Shown: one piece after another, positions 34,970 to 46,799 of the stretch
How positions within the stretch are numbered: the stretch's first letter is position 1
Layout of the letters: every line of letters starts with the position of its first letter
NCBI GenBank assembly: GCA_003952965.2
Contig: CM025852.1
Span: forward strand, 27,011,815 to 27,075,814
DNA from: Morella rubra
Lineage: Eukaryota; Streptophyta; Magnoliopsida; Fagales; Myricaceae
Length of the DNA: 64,000 bases
Direction of reading: 5' to 3'
Translations under genes and position numbers: made by a program
The notes under the pieces: model-generated
Told to the model about the DNA's origin: nothing
What the model saw: only the letters and a program-made list of their open reading frames with translations
Database searches by the model: none

Positions 34970-34978
34970 AAGGGGGGA
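34970..34978 (+). other. Polypurine tract
   Basis: aagggggga directly precedes the 3' LTR. Confidence 0.8.
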
Positions 34979-35493
34979 TGTTGAAAGTTAAACTTGATTT
35001 GGGCCCAAGATGTGCTCCAAACATAGTCTTGGCCCAATGGAGCATGAAGCTCTTCTAGAGAGTTTCACAAATCTCTAGTGGAAAGGAAGATAAATCATTT
35101 TCTAGAAAGTTCTATAGTGCTCTAAATAAAGGAAGAGCAAGCACTAAAGAGTTTTATAATCTCTAGAGTAGGAGAGATCAATTACTTTCTAGAAAGTTCT
35201 AAGAAAATATCTTAGAGATGAGTAGAAATGCCTTGTTTAGAAAGTGTTATAAAAATATCTAGAAAGTATCATAGAAATATCTAGATATTTTAGATGAAAT
35301 GTGTAGCTAAGATTGAATTTGTAAGCCTATATAAAGGGATGTAGCCCCACCATTTTATAAAAGACAAGTCAATACAAGCCAAGTTTGAGATATTAAAGTG
35401 TATTCTTCCATATCTCTCCTCATTACCTCTTCCACAAAATTTGCTCTACCTTAAAGCGTTACTCCCTTTGTGTTGTAAACTCTTTTTCCAACA
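34979..35493 (+). repeat. 3' LTR, right copia element
   Basis: 515 bp, starting tgttgaaag and ending ccaaca. It is followed by the target duplication tattc. Confidence 0.95.
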
Positions 35494-35498
35494 TATTC

Positions 35499-35835
35499 CA
35501 ACATATTCTATTTATAGCCCTCTCTTTCCTCTCTCTGATCTTCTCCAAAAATTTGAGTTCGACTGCTCGTAAGACTAATCCCAATTAGGGCATGAGATCA
35601 GAAGGGAATCTCAGACAAAAAAAAAAAGGAGCGGCCAAAAGATAAAGTTGGCACCCAAGAGATCCAACAAAAAGCTGGCAGGGAGTGTGCTGGAACGTCG
35701 AATATATATCAATGCTGGAAATTATTCTCGCCAACTTTTTAACGTTAAATTTTGTTCCCATATTTTGTTTGGGCGATTGCAGCACGAGGGGAACCTAGAT
35801 ATATGCGCGCGTGGCTATGAAATAGGGTCATAATT
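35499..35835. repeat. Module Q'' (outside the right copia element)
   Basis: It continues the interrupted module edge (caacatattctatttatag, paralogous to 24622-24642) and then matches module Q (aagttggcacccaagagatc-type words). Its left-arm partner, if any, is outside the window. Confidence 0.75.
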
Positions 35836-36430
35836 AGGTATCATTTGTTATTAAGTACTACTACTTGTAGTTCGACATATATATATCTGGTCCACGCTTT
35901 GATCTTTAAACATATCTCCATTGGATATATTGCCATGCATGGGATGGACCAAACACATACAGGATTCCATTTCAGGAAGCCGTTTCTCAAGAATGCAACA
36001 CAAGCAACATCACACTTACATGGTAGAGTAAAGAAGCAAAAGATATTTCTCCGACTAATTAAACATGAGGAATGAACCATTGATAATCATAGATAGTGAG
36101 AGCCTTAATTAATTTGTGCGGTCAGTTGTTCATCCAGTCATATATGCATTCCGGTAGTTGAGCCACTCCAATTAGTTCTAACAAGACAAGAACACAATAG
36201 CTTTTTGCAGTAACAGATCAAGTGGTCCGATCCACGGCTGTACGCAACGAAATCGCCGCTGAAGATTTTTCGCCAAATCTTCAAAACCAGGATTGTCGTT
36301 GAAAGACTACTGGTATTAGCTGTCAATAAGAATACTAGGCACTAGCTTCGTGCTTGTCGCTAAATCTCGTCTGACGTTGTAAACTCTAATCATCAGAGAC
36401 AGATCTGTCCTCACTGTGGTAATTAATGTG
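35836..36430. repeat. Direct repeat D1
   Basis: It matches D2 (37430-38345 and 38860-38945) with shared words tggtccacg, ggatggacca, caggattccatttca, agtaaagaagcaaaagatat, caaatcttcaaaaccaggat and gttgtaaactctaatcatca. Short open frames are present but no recognisable protein. Confidence 0.8.
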
Positions 36431-37416
36431 TGAAAAATCCGGTTTAGACCCTAATAACACTTAGAATGGGTGAATACGTGTTTTCCCTCTAATTAACAAA
36501 TCAATAACAATTTTAAAACATGTTCTAAAATTGTTCAGCCTAGATATGCATAATAATCAACTCAATCAACAAATAAGCAACGAAAAATTAAAACAAACTT
36601 CAATCACACAAAGAGACAAGGATTTGGTGACGAAGTGAAAAACCTTTGAAATACCATTCAAAGGAAAAACCACTCCGGGCTAGCAGCCACCTAGAATCCA
36701 CTAAGAAGAAAACCTTACAAACAGTGATTCAGACACGGGCAACCCCAGTTGCTTGACTCTGACAACCCTGATGTAATAATCTAAGCCTCCCTGCTTAGAA
36801 CCGCTCCGTGCGGCATTCCCCTCAGACCTTTGAGGATCTTCTTATGGATTCTTCACGAACAAACCTTGTTCTTCAGCACGCCTTCAACACCATGAAGGTT
36901 ACAGAGATATTTGAGGAAGAATAGAGAAAAACTCATCAATATTGAAGCACAAATCTTCTCCGTTTTTCTCTAGAGGAAGGAGGCACAAGTATGCTCAATG
37001 GAGCCTAAAAATCTTCTAGACGGCCTACCTCCGAAACCTAGTAGGGTTTCACGAGTTTTCAAAAGGAAAATTCAAAAATTTAGCAATTTTTGAAATTCGC
37101 CGGAAGTCGCTCGAGTGCTCGTCGAACGCTTATGTTTCTATCTGAAATTTTAATTGAGCGCTTGTTGAACGCTTGTTGAACGTGATTGAATTTTTCGAAG
37201 GGCGCTCGAGCGCTTGTGAACACTAGTTGAACATGATGGCTCTGTATGAAATTTTTCAAGGACGCTCGAGCGCTTGTTGAACGCTGGTTGAACGTGACGT
37301 GAAGACTTTGGACAGACCATCAACTCTGACTCTTGAACAAATGTGGAGACCAAAATTATAACTCGATCACGATATATTTTGGCACGGAATGATGCCAACA
37401 CAAAAATGCACTAACA
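36431..37416 (-). mobile_element. Solo LTR, 986 bp
   Basis: It runs tgaaaaatccgg to gcactaaca on the + strand (TG to CA) and is flanked by the 5-bp direct repeat atgtg (36426-36430 and 37417-37421). There is no internal retroelement domain, PBS or tract. The minus strand is the likely sense, since its 3' part has the acacgtattcacccattcta-type sequence common near plant LTR ends. It contains a short minisatellite at about 37100-37300 with repeated gcgctcgagcgcttg and ttgaacg words. Confidence 0.78.
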
Positions 37417-37429
37417 ATGTGGTAATTTA

Positions 37430-38945
37430 CCACATATATCTTGCCTAGCTAGTTTTTATCGTTAAATTTGTTCCCAAATTTTTGTTTGGGTTGGGCGATT
37501 GTCAATTTGTCAGCAAAAGGGCCGGAACGTACTTGATGCGCCGCCATAGAATAGGGTCATTAGGCATCATTAATTTGTTTCATCGAGAAGTTAATTGTGG
37601 AGTTCAATTTCCTATCCTTTTTATTCCTCCAATATTGTTTCGGGCTGCCTCGGGTATCTATCTCATGCATGACAGCGACACGCATGCTTTTAGTTGCCTG
37701 CAGGTTGTCAATACATTAATCCAACCAATCACCTAACCCACAAATGTAACTTTACGAATTAATTTGTATGGAATGAGAAACGGTACTGTTTGGTTTGAAT
37801 GACAATGCTTTCTGATCATTTCTTTTGGAACCTACTTCTTTTGAAGTTTTTAATTCCTCTCAAAGTACCATAGAATTGGTGAGGTTATAACGCTTAGGTA
37901 ACAAAATGCAAACGGTTGGCCTGTGGCTCTTGTGATCGGGGTGAGCATTGGCTTGAGTACCCTTCTTATAGCGTCATCATGATTGCATGCATGCGTGTAA
38001 AGCGCTAGCTGTTTCTCTCGATCGGGATCTCTGGTCCACGTTCACTTTGATCTTTAAACGTTATGTCGATTGGACATATATATGGCTATGGGATGGACCA
38101 AAAACAGGATTCCATTTCAGAAAGCCATTTCTCAAGAATGCGCGACACAAGCAAGTACCATGATCATTGATGAGGTCCATTACAAATCTCACGCGTGCAA
38201 TAGAGTAAAGAAGCAAAAGATATTCATTCCAGTTATGGATATGCCCGACGACTTTGAGCAATTCCAAGTTCTATCAACTACACAATAGCTTTTAGAAGTG
38301 GTCCCTGTAATCAACGATCGACTTAGTGGCTGAAGATCTTTGGGCAAATCTTCAAAACCAGGATTGTTGTCAAATAAGGATTCGGATTCAGTCCTAATAG
38401 GAAGATCGTAATATGTCTTAATAAACGGATTTCAATCCGCCACCCCATTAGTGAGTTCTACTGATGGCCCGAATCGAGTTATCTAAAAAAAAAAAAGATA
38501 ACAGAAAAGAATATAGCAGTTGAACCCGTAATGCGCTAACTAACTCGATCGGACCATTGATGCAACTCACTAACGCGATTCGAATTAGTGAGGACTCAGT
38601 CGTAATAGGAAGATTGTAATATGTCCTAATAGAAGGATTTAATCCGTCACCCCATTAGTGAGTTCTACTGACAATTCGGATCAAGTTATCTAATCATAAA
38701 AAAAAAAAAAAAAAAAAAGGAGATAACAAAAAAGAATAGAGCAGTTGAACCCGTAATGCGCTGACTAACTCAATTCAGACCATTGATTTAACTCACTAAT
38801 GCGGTGGCTGGAAAATCCATTTTTTAGGACTTGTTAGGATCTTACTATCAGTTGTCAATGAGGATACTATAACCTTTTTCGTAGTTAAATCTCGTCTTTT
38901 ATCTACGTTGTAAACTCTAATCATCAGAGACCAGATCAATCATCC
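37430..38945. repeat. Direct repeat D2, split by tandem insert
   Basis: A second copy of D1. Between the shared parts (about 38345 and 38860) it carries a tandem pair of roughly 208-bp units (38381-38815) with cctaataggaagat, ccccattagtgagttctact and gttgaacccgtaatgcgct words and A runs. No gene is seen. Confidence 0.78.
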
Positions 38946-39580
38946 CTAAAATATGCACTTTTGAGGCCAACAATGGCTTCACATACGTTCTAATTAACTT
39001 TTATGATAAATATGATGATATTCTCGAGGTGAAGCATTGGCTTCACATGTCTTCTTATTAACTTTATTTAGTTTTATACCTTTTCTATAATAACAGCATC
39101 TAACAAATAAAAATATATATTTAAAAGTATTTAAAGTGATAACCTAATTTTCTAATTAAAAGTATTTATAATGCGATAAACTAATTTTCTAATTAAAATT
39201 ACTTCATGTGATAAATGAGTTGTTTTCTCCATTAATCAAAAAACACAAAGAAGCTAGCTTCTCTCTCAAAAGCACAAAAATGACTATTAATTATCTCATT
39301 CTTTCTTTTTACGTTTAACAAATATAAAATAGTATTGACAATAACTGTGTAACATATCATTGCTTCTACAAAAAGAAGTTTTTCAAAATGAAATTAATAA
39401 AATCAGCATTACAACTGTAAGTGAAATACTAATAAATCTTAAACACACACTTTCGATTGATAAGTAATGTTGCATCTCTAAAAGCTAAATTAAGATGAAT
39501 GGTTTCTAACTAAACTTTATTAACATTTAAATAAAATATTTAATACTTTTTTACGGAAGGCTTCATTTTCTAAGGTCTCC
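38946..39580. other. AT-rich intergenic stretch
   Basis: It contains a roughly 37-bp unit repeated about three times at 39115-39215 (agtatttaaagtgataa, cctaattttctaatta) and two copies of ggcttcacat-like words. No gene is seen. Confidence 0.6.
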
Positions 39581-41053
39581 CCTAAGGCTCAACTAATTAC
39601 ATAGCCGCCCTGGGTAGACATATCCGACTACTATAGCTAGAGCCACACCTGGGCAAAGTCGGGTTACAAGATCAATAAGCAGCACAAACGACCAAATTGT
39701 CTACTAAGGAAACGATAACAAATACAACCAGGGCACCTACTTCTGCAGTTTTAAGCTAGGCTAGAGAGTACCTGTACAGAACAGTACGGCCAGACTAGTT
39801 AGATGAGAATATTGCCCATGCCGGCCCATTGTCAAAACAGACAAGTACAGTTCTAGAACAGTACGGCCAGACTAGTTTGTGCTCGTCTAAACGGACAAGC
39901 ACAAATTGAAATTCCACTTCATACCAGCTACCCAAAGAAAACAAACCAATGATCAGAACCATACCAGACAGCAGAAATAATATGATCTGCTCTACCTTAT
40001 CCATTTATAGGTCGTTGCTGGACCTAATTTTTGAACTAGCTAGATAGTGATCTGCCAGTATTGTTGGAGGTGGACCTTTTGAAGGAGGTGGGCTAAATTG
40101 GGCTGTATGGCCTATGGCTTCTGTCGAAGACAAACTTGGGTACTTAGCTTAACTTCTGATCGACGCTTGGGTTCTTCTCTCGCAGTTTCTATTATGTTTT
40201 GTTTCAACCACGCTATCCCCATAATTTTGCTTCAAATCCTTCGTGCCATTGCAAAAGATCCTACCTATGCGGCTAATTAAATCATAGTTATAAGGCTCAA
40301 CTGGAAAAAAGTCTATTCTCAAAACTCTTCAAAGAAATAATAGAACCATTCAAGTGGCCGTTCCCAGCACGGCATGTACGCTCTGTGGGTTTAGATTTTT
40401 TTTGTTAATCACTTAAGAAGAGGAAGAAAAAGATAGAAAGGAAAAGGAAGAGAACAAAGACTTGGTCGTGCGGAATCCTATTCCCTTTCAATAATTGTTT
40501 GGAACAAATTACGCAATAGACAAGGGAACATATTTTCTATCGTGAAAGAAGCACCACTTCTTTTCATTCCACAAAAGACGCAAAGTTGTACAAGCAATCA
40601 TGTAATGTCCTAAGAAAGCTTATGGCAGGTCAATCAACTGTCCTTTGTGCAAGATGCGTGATGTTCCTAGGGGATATATTATCTTTGAAAGAGTCACCAG
40701 ACGACTCACCAGGAGACCCATATCGTACGTTTCCTTTTATCAATTTTCAGTTGCTCCTTTTGCACAAGCCATGGATGGTTATCTTTTGAAGTCTTCCAGT
40801 TGGTCAACCCCGGTAATTAATTTGCAGTTGCTCCTTCTGAATAAGTTCGTGCAAATCTTTTTAAGCCATTGTCGTGGCCATACAATTAACAATCTAGCTA
40901 GCTAGTTTCCTGTTGCCTCTTTTTCCTCCCCTCAACATTTTTTAATCGGAGTTGATACGTACTAAATTCGAACATGCATGCGCGCTGTGTGTGTTAAATA
41001 TGGCCTAGTTTTTTTTTGGGTTAAAGTTTGAGAACAATGAATTCGCATGCACT
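39581..41053. other. Intergenic, no recognised gene
   Basis: A 20-bp word, agaacagtacggccagacta, is present twice (about 39778 and 39856). Open frames at 40098-40280 and 40586-40905 show no domain I know. Confidence 0.5.
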
Positions 41054-41379
41054 GTGTTTGTTAATCTTACTGAAAGCAAGGTTATGAATGCAGAACCCAC
41101 AGCAGAATTTTTGTCCATCCATCGTATAGGCCGTAACTTCCCAAGTTTTGAACAAAAAGATTTCAGATTTATCTGTCATTTCTTCAAAAAGTTATTTACG
41201 CCTTTAGTGTTTGTCTGTCTTTCTTTCCATCAATCATTAGGCATCTTTAATAGTTTAATAATGCACATCCTAGTACGGACGAGTCTGGCTTCATGGGCGG
41301 GAGGTAGTGTAGGTCCGATTACAAGAAGAGATAAGAACTTTATTATATTTGTGGCCAACATGGGTGACAATGGACGTTG
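41054..41379 (+). other. Unassigned open frame cut by a solo LTR
   Basis: A frame from 41054 (MFVNLTESKVMNAEP) runs into the solo LTR at 41380 (ending there as MGDNGRC). If the LTR and one target copy are ignored, the frame would go on for only about ten residues into 42501-42528. No family is recognised, and splice signals or codon bias are not convincing. It could be chance. Confidence 0.25.
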
Positions 41380-42495
41380 TGTTAGGAACCCGGTCAAGGA
41401 CTCAAATATAAGAATTAATTTTTTCCGTACCTGATCTATTCTAATAACACAATGATACTCTCGATCAATGATAAGTAACACACGAGCGTAATATATAGGA
41501 TCTAACACACAAAAATGATAAATATCTTACTATTTATGATAAAATAAAACGTGGTCTAAGTATTATTAGTCCTTCGAATCACAAGAAACAAGACAATCCC
41601 GATCAAGGGTTAATTAGCCCAAGAACGGGTACCCAAACTAGGTTATTAGCCTAGAATGAATCCCAAGCGACAAGGTTATTAGCCCTGACACCGACTTAGC
41701 ATATACGTGCCTATGCTTGGCCAAAACACTCCAAAAGCACTCACAAGACTCTACTATTCTCGATATTCTGAATGCCCCACACTAATGCACCTAAGAGTGT
41801 TTATATAGACATCCTTAGGTGCTTGCAAACCCTATGGAATCAACTCAAAACTAAATCAAATCACCGATCTTTAGGAATTAATCCCGTCGATCAAGTAGAT
41901 TTGATATAACATGCCTAATAAACCTAACTCAAAAAGGAAAGATAATATTCTAGACTTTCGGAAAACATCCGAATCTAGAAGATATGATTCATCATATCGC
42001 TTCAAGGAAGGAAACCAATCGCAGAAGATATTTCCATAAAAAACGTGTCGTGCTGCCGCTACGCTCCGAGCTGGTCTTGAGCTGGTCCTGATCTGTCTGC
42101 GACTGGCTGGTTGGTATGCCAGCATAAGTATCAATGGGCTCCTGGTCCTTCAGCACGCCTGGGCTGTCTTGGTCAGTCGCATGCTTTGGCTTCCATGGTC
42201 GGTCAGTCTTGGCCCCTGGTCGGTCAGCATGCCAGGGATGTCCTGGTCGGTCGGCCTGCTTTGGCTTCCTGGTCGTCAGTCTTCCTAATCGGTCGATCGG
42301 CCTGCTTCGGCTTCCCTGGTCGGTCAGTCTTCCTGATCGGTCGGTTGGCCTGCCTTGATCGGTCGGTAATGTTTCTGTTTCGTGCGCGCTCGGGGCGTGT
42401 CAAGAGTGCACTGGTTGGTCACTGGCGCTGCCTCTTGCCCCTTATCTTCCCACTCGTGGTAGTCCAGGTTGTAGTCTTCATTGAGGATCCTGTCA
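41380..42495 (-). mobile_element. Solo LTR, 1116 bp, with minisatellite
   Basis: It runs tgttaggaacc to gatcctgtca on the + strand. The ends are inverted (TGTTAGGA and TGACAGGA) and flanked by the 5-bp duplication cgttg (41375-41379 and 42496-42500). The minus strand has a TATA-like tctatataaacac at about 41800 and is the likely sense. No internal domain is present. Positions 42120-42370 are a minisatellite of tggtcggtcag and ggcctgctt(t/c)ggcttcc words. Confidence 0.82.
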
Positions 42496-42500
42496 CGTTG

Positions 42501-45500
42501 TCCTCCAGCAACCTCGAGAGAGAATTGATTTTGATCAGTAGGCAAAAAAAACCCCCCAAATTCAAGTACATTAAATGTTTCTAAGTATGAGCAGTATAGA
42601 GTTAGATCCGTAAGGGAATCTAATTCTCTAGTCGCTCCCTGACCGCCTCTATCTATCCCCAAATATGAGGTCCACCTTATAGGCCATCAAACTGTTTCTT
42701 TCCTCTTGTATCCAATAACCCGACATGCAATCACACCCCCCACTTGCATATTTTCCTCCATATTGCAGCACCGTTTGGGCCATGCATGTTGTTGGGAAGG
42801 ATCCACACAAGAGGCAGTTTTATAGTGTGTTATCGTATAATATTTAAAGACACCGACCAATTTGAATTATGTTAGTGTCATTTTGTGTATGAGCAAAATT
42901 TCGTGTCAAACTAAGTTGAAATTGAATTGTAATTTGCAAGACTTATATTTAGTTAAAATGTTTTAGAGATTAAAGATTTTGGTGAAGAACAAGATGTGTG
43001 GATCAAGTGGGGGAATCCACAAATGAATGAACTTAGTGGAAAAACCTCACAGTGTTTCCTCGCTCGGCTTACATACTGTCAAACTACGTAAATCTCTACG
43101 TGTCAATTTTCTCTTGCTCTTTCTTTTCCATTTGGTATAGTGTTGATTCTCGGGTGTGGACAGGAACAACATTTCCTTCTTTACTTCTGTTTGATGTTAA
43201 TAAAATATAATTCTCTTGACCTTGCCTTAGATTTTATCATGTGGCCCCAAGATGCTGTGCTTAAAGTAACATACCGAAAAATTCTAGTTTTATTCAAAAT
43301 TTTTCAGTTGATATTTTTGGATTTAGATGAAATTTTTAACGCGTTGTCGTTTTAGGAATTCTTTTCTAATTAGAATTGAGCTGCCAAGAATAAAAGAGAG
43401 AGTATTATGGAGATTGCAAACCAGCACAGAGAGAGAAGAAGAAAATTGTGTAGAGCAAGCTAGTGTATCTCGAGAATATTGGAGATTGCAAACAAGCAGA
43501 GAGAGAAGTAAAATTGTGTAGAGGAAGCTAGTTTGTCTCGAGAATATTGTAGAGTATTAATGTTGCATGAATATAAAAGAAATTATAGAGGATAAGTTGG
43601 TATCTCTCGCGGATATTAGAGAGCATTAACATTGCATGAATCTCTAATCTCTATCTTGTGGCTCAACGAAAGAATTATATGTAATATATTCTCTTGTATG
43701 AGAGTGAGATTTAGATATATTTGATCATAGTTTATTTAAAGTGATTTTTTCATTATTTGTTTATACTCTTGATTTTGGGATTAGTGAAATTTTTCCTATC
43801 CTCTGCCTATAGATGTACCTCGTCACGAGAGAACAATATTAAATTGTGGTGTCTTCTATGCGTTTGCTTTTTTTGTAATTTATTGTAATTGTGTGGTCAA
43901 TTGTACAATAAAGAGGAAGAGATTATTGAATATATACGTATAATTAGAGAGTAAAAGTTTAGTTCCATATTGAAAAGAAGTTATAAGTGTAGATAATTAT
44001 ACAGGATTGTTGGTCTTAAACTTATAAACTCAAACTTCTAGATTATTAGTCCACTAACGGTCCCACCAATTAAAGTAAAAGATAGGCAGAGTACATTATT
44101 TCTCGGCCATACACGTATAACATGGAATTGAATCTAGAAAGTCCCAAGCATAAAGCTGCTTTGCTCCCGACTGGATCCCACTATCTCGTGCGATGTTGCT
44201 GTTGAAATGACTTCACTAGGAGGGTATATCACCATCATGTGCTAAAGTCGCCATATAAATGACTTTACTAGAAAAGAGCTGCGAGTAAAATCAGCTACTA
44301 AAAGATACTGCCGTGCCAGTCGGTCTTCGTGGCACTCAAAGCGCGCGCGTCCCGCGCAAGGCAATTCGTTTGGCGATCTTTCAGACTAATCGATCTCTGG
44401 CTAGCTATTAATAAGAATTTGCCATCCTCAACTGATGGGTGAATGAAAATGCCGCCGTACTTGGGAATGCACTCAGAGAAAGCTGCCTTATTACAGCTAC
44501 TAGTTTGTGAGGACCCTCACGTTTTTCTGTTTTCTATGCTTGATGTGAAGTGTGAACTGTCAATATTTATTGACTAGTGGAAGACACAGGTTCTTCAACA
44601 CTGGATGATCCAAGAGGAAAGGCATATCATCAGGAATAAAAAGAAAAATCAAGAATATATTCTTAATATTCTGATCAGGAGAAAGATAAAAAGTAGGTAT
44701 TCTAGAGATATGCTTGATTAATAACTTTGGCACAAAGATGAGTGGACGAGGACGATAATACTCTACAGTGAGGGACCTGAAGCAGTGGGATGTGACGTTA
44801 TCCCACTGCTTAATAATTCGTGGATGATAATTTTAGCGTCCGTCGATCGTTTGTCATGTCTTCCTTAAGATCAAAGTACGAAGAGAAGCTGATCTTGCTG
44901 GATGAAGATCCTGTTTAACTTGTTAGGAGCAGGATTCAGGAACATCATGTCGTCAGCTAGCGAAAAGATGTTGAAGAGGGAGAATCGGGGAAGGGAGAGA
45001 GAGAGAGAGAGAGTCGTCGGTACGCTTCTGGCCCAGCATTAGCAGATAATGCCGATGGTGTTGGTTTTTTGAGACCCTTATCGCGTACAGTGATACCGAC
45101 CCATCGATTTGCCAATAAATCATTTTATATATACTGTTTTTGTGTGTTTGGTTTTAAAAAATTTTCAAAATATTATTATATATAACTAGTAGTTTGAGTT
45201 TAGGAATGAGAAACTTTCTTTTCTTTATGGAAAGAGTCGTAAAAAATCCAAAAAGACAATAAGATATCTATTAGTGTAGATGTTCTACGAGCATTTATTT
45301 TAGTACAAAACTATATGCGATGACTAAGATGCACACGAAAACACGTATGCTATAGTGTACTATTAGTACTTTTATGGCTCATATGAGTTGCACCTCACAT
45401 TTTGAATCGTACATTTGTTATATTTTGATTCGACTGTCAGATCTTATCATTTTTAACTTAAGCGACATTCCAATGGTTGTATTGGTTGATCTAAAAGATC

Positions 45501-46380
45501 AGAATAGTTAATTAACGATTAATCAAATCTAATTTTCGAATATCTCCTCAACAGAATTTTCAGAACAGAAAACGTTAAGCATTCGAGTTTTTCTATGCAC
45601 AAATTGGTAAGAGCAAATACCCTTTAAGAAAACTAACACAATTGTGTCACACCAACAAATTCGAATAAGGGGAATTTCATAAGCCACCACCACCTTAGAT
45701 AGATAAATTTGACAATTTAAAAGAATAGAAAAAATCAATGCAAGAAAAGAGCTGAGTTGCAAAAATTTATGATATAAGAAAGAGTAGATAACCCTCCTAA
45801 TGATTCCCCTAAAATAGTTGTCATCCACTGCATTACTCTTTCCTCAAATACTAATTGAGGCATTTAGTTTGCTGTTTCTTATGAAAGTGATCAAGACAGA
45901 TATATGCTTTAAAAGTCATTTTCTTGCTGCTACATCGCCATTAATGATGAAATTCTTGGAGACTTTCATACAGCAAGAATTGTCCACCTTGAATAAATAA
46001 ATAAATAACGTCCGTGAATCAAAAATTTTATAAAATGACAGGAAAAATTTCAGGGTGGGGAATATCTCTCTCTAATATTTTTTTACACGAGATCTTTGCA
46101 ATTTGCTACTTGAATTTACACGGTGCAATTCGAAAAGAGATAGACACCGTAGGTGGACTCTACATCATTTAATATTGTCCATTTAAAGTTTGGGACAACA
46201 TGAATACTTCCATGTGGTCCACATACTATACATGAGCAGTATTAAATAGTGTAGGGTCCACTTACTGTGTATATCTCTCTCCAAACTGCACTAATGTGGT
46301 CTACCTACTATACATGAGCATATTAAATAGTGTAAGGTCCACTTATTATGTTTATTTCTCTAAATTATAACTCATGGTCA
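42501..46380. other. Intergenic, with an LTR-like relic
   Basis: Positions 43370-43880 resemble the 3' part of a plant copia LTR on the + strand (tattagagagcattaacatt, then tatcctctgcctatagatgt), with an internal duplication of the gagaatattggagattgcaa word. Ends and target duplication could not be fixed. Elsewhere there are a short (GA)n at about 44996-45014 and a tandem pair of about 105-115 bp at 46180-46345 (catactatacatgagca, ttaaatagtgta). No gene is seen. Confidence 0.45.
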
Positions 46381-46799
46381 AGAAATGATAGAGAATCATG
46401 ATCCTCGCTCTCTGGAGCCTCTGAACAAAATACTCTCTCTAACACACCCCTTCCCTGCTATTGGCCCCCTCAGTACCACCTGGCCTTACCCATCCCCATT
46501 CCTAACACCTCTATGGTCCCCTATCAACCTGTCACCTGATAACCTCCATTATTCTTCCTTTTATGATGGTGTCAAACTCTTCCTATTTTGATGATACACA
46601 ATCGTTTTCACCCCCACTTACGCCCTTTTTGCTACATATATTTTTTTATTCTAACCTAGAGAAGTCTCTTGTTGTTGCCTTCTGGATTTTGCTCTTTTAT
46701 CCTTGCAACTATTATTATTGTGGTTCTTCTTGCTGGGTGTTGGAAAACGCAACTTTGGTTGGGATTACGTGGGTGGAAAGAGCTCTTAGCATTAGCACA

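Larger units (their letters stand above)
1..35493. repeat. Giant imperfect palindrome (inverted duplication)
   Basis: Positions 1 to about 17948 reappear in reverse complement at about 18051 to 35493. Paired landmarks have nearly constant coordinate sums: 36033 near the centre (16732 with 19301, 14373 with 21660), 36031 and 36028 further out (9773 with 26258, 7012 with 29016), and 35374 in the outer 4 kb (552 with 34822). The jump from 36028 to 35374 reflects about 650 bp of extra sequence in the left arm at about 4059-5137. Long stretches are identical. Differences are scattered substitutions, one-base indels and homopolymer or TA-repeat lengths. The left arm runs off the window edge, so its outer boundary is unseen. 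This is either a real recent inverted duplication or an assembly join of two near-identical copies. Confidence 0.95.
30379..35493 (+). mobile_element. Decayed Ty1/copia LTR retrotransposon, right-arm copy
   Basis: A structurally complete element of 5115 bp. Order: 5' LTR 30379-30893, PBS 30897-30908, gag, protease, integrase, RT, RNase H, polypurine tract, 3' LTR 34979-35493. It is flanked by the 5-bp duplication tattc (30374-30378 and 35494-35498). Integrase-before-RT order and the YVDD motif place it in Ty1/copia. Several stops are of the TGG to TAG/TGA or CGA to TGA kind, as expected from decay of methylated DNA. It is inserted in an array module whose unoccupied paralogue is at about 24610-24650. 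Confidence 0.95.

Noticed and set aside
1-35493. CRISPR array, phage-like or bacterial defence system
   Set aside because: The repeats are long, diverged or tandem units without regular spacers. Introns, LTR elements and LINEs show plant nuclear DNA.
36415-37427. 10-bp direct repeat tgtggtaatt as a possible Mutator-type duplication
   Set aside because: No terminal inverted repeats fit it. TG-to-CA ends with a 5-bp atgtg duplication at 36426 and 37417 explain the segment better.
42111-42662. Long frames of 157 and 112 residues around 42111-42662
   Set aside because: They translate a TGGTCGGTC minisatellite inside a solo LTR.
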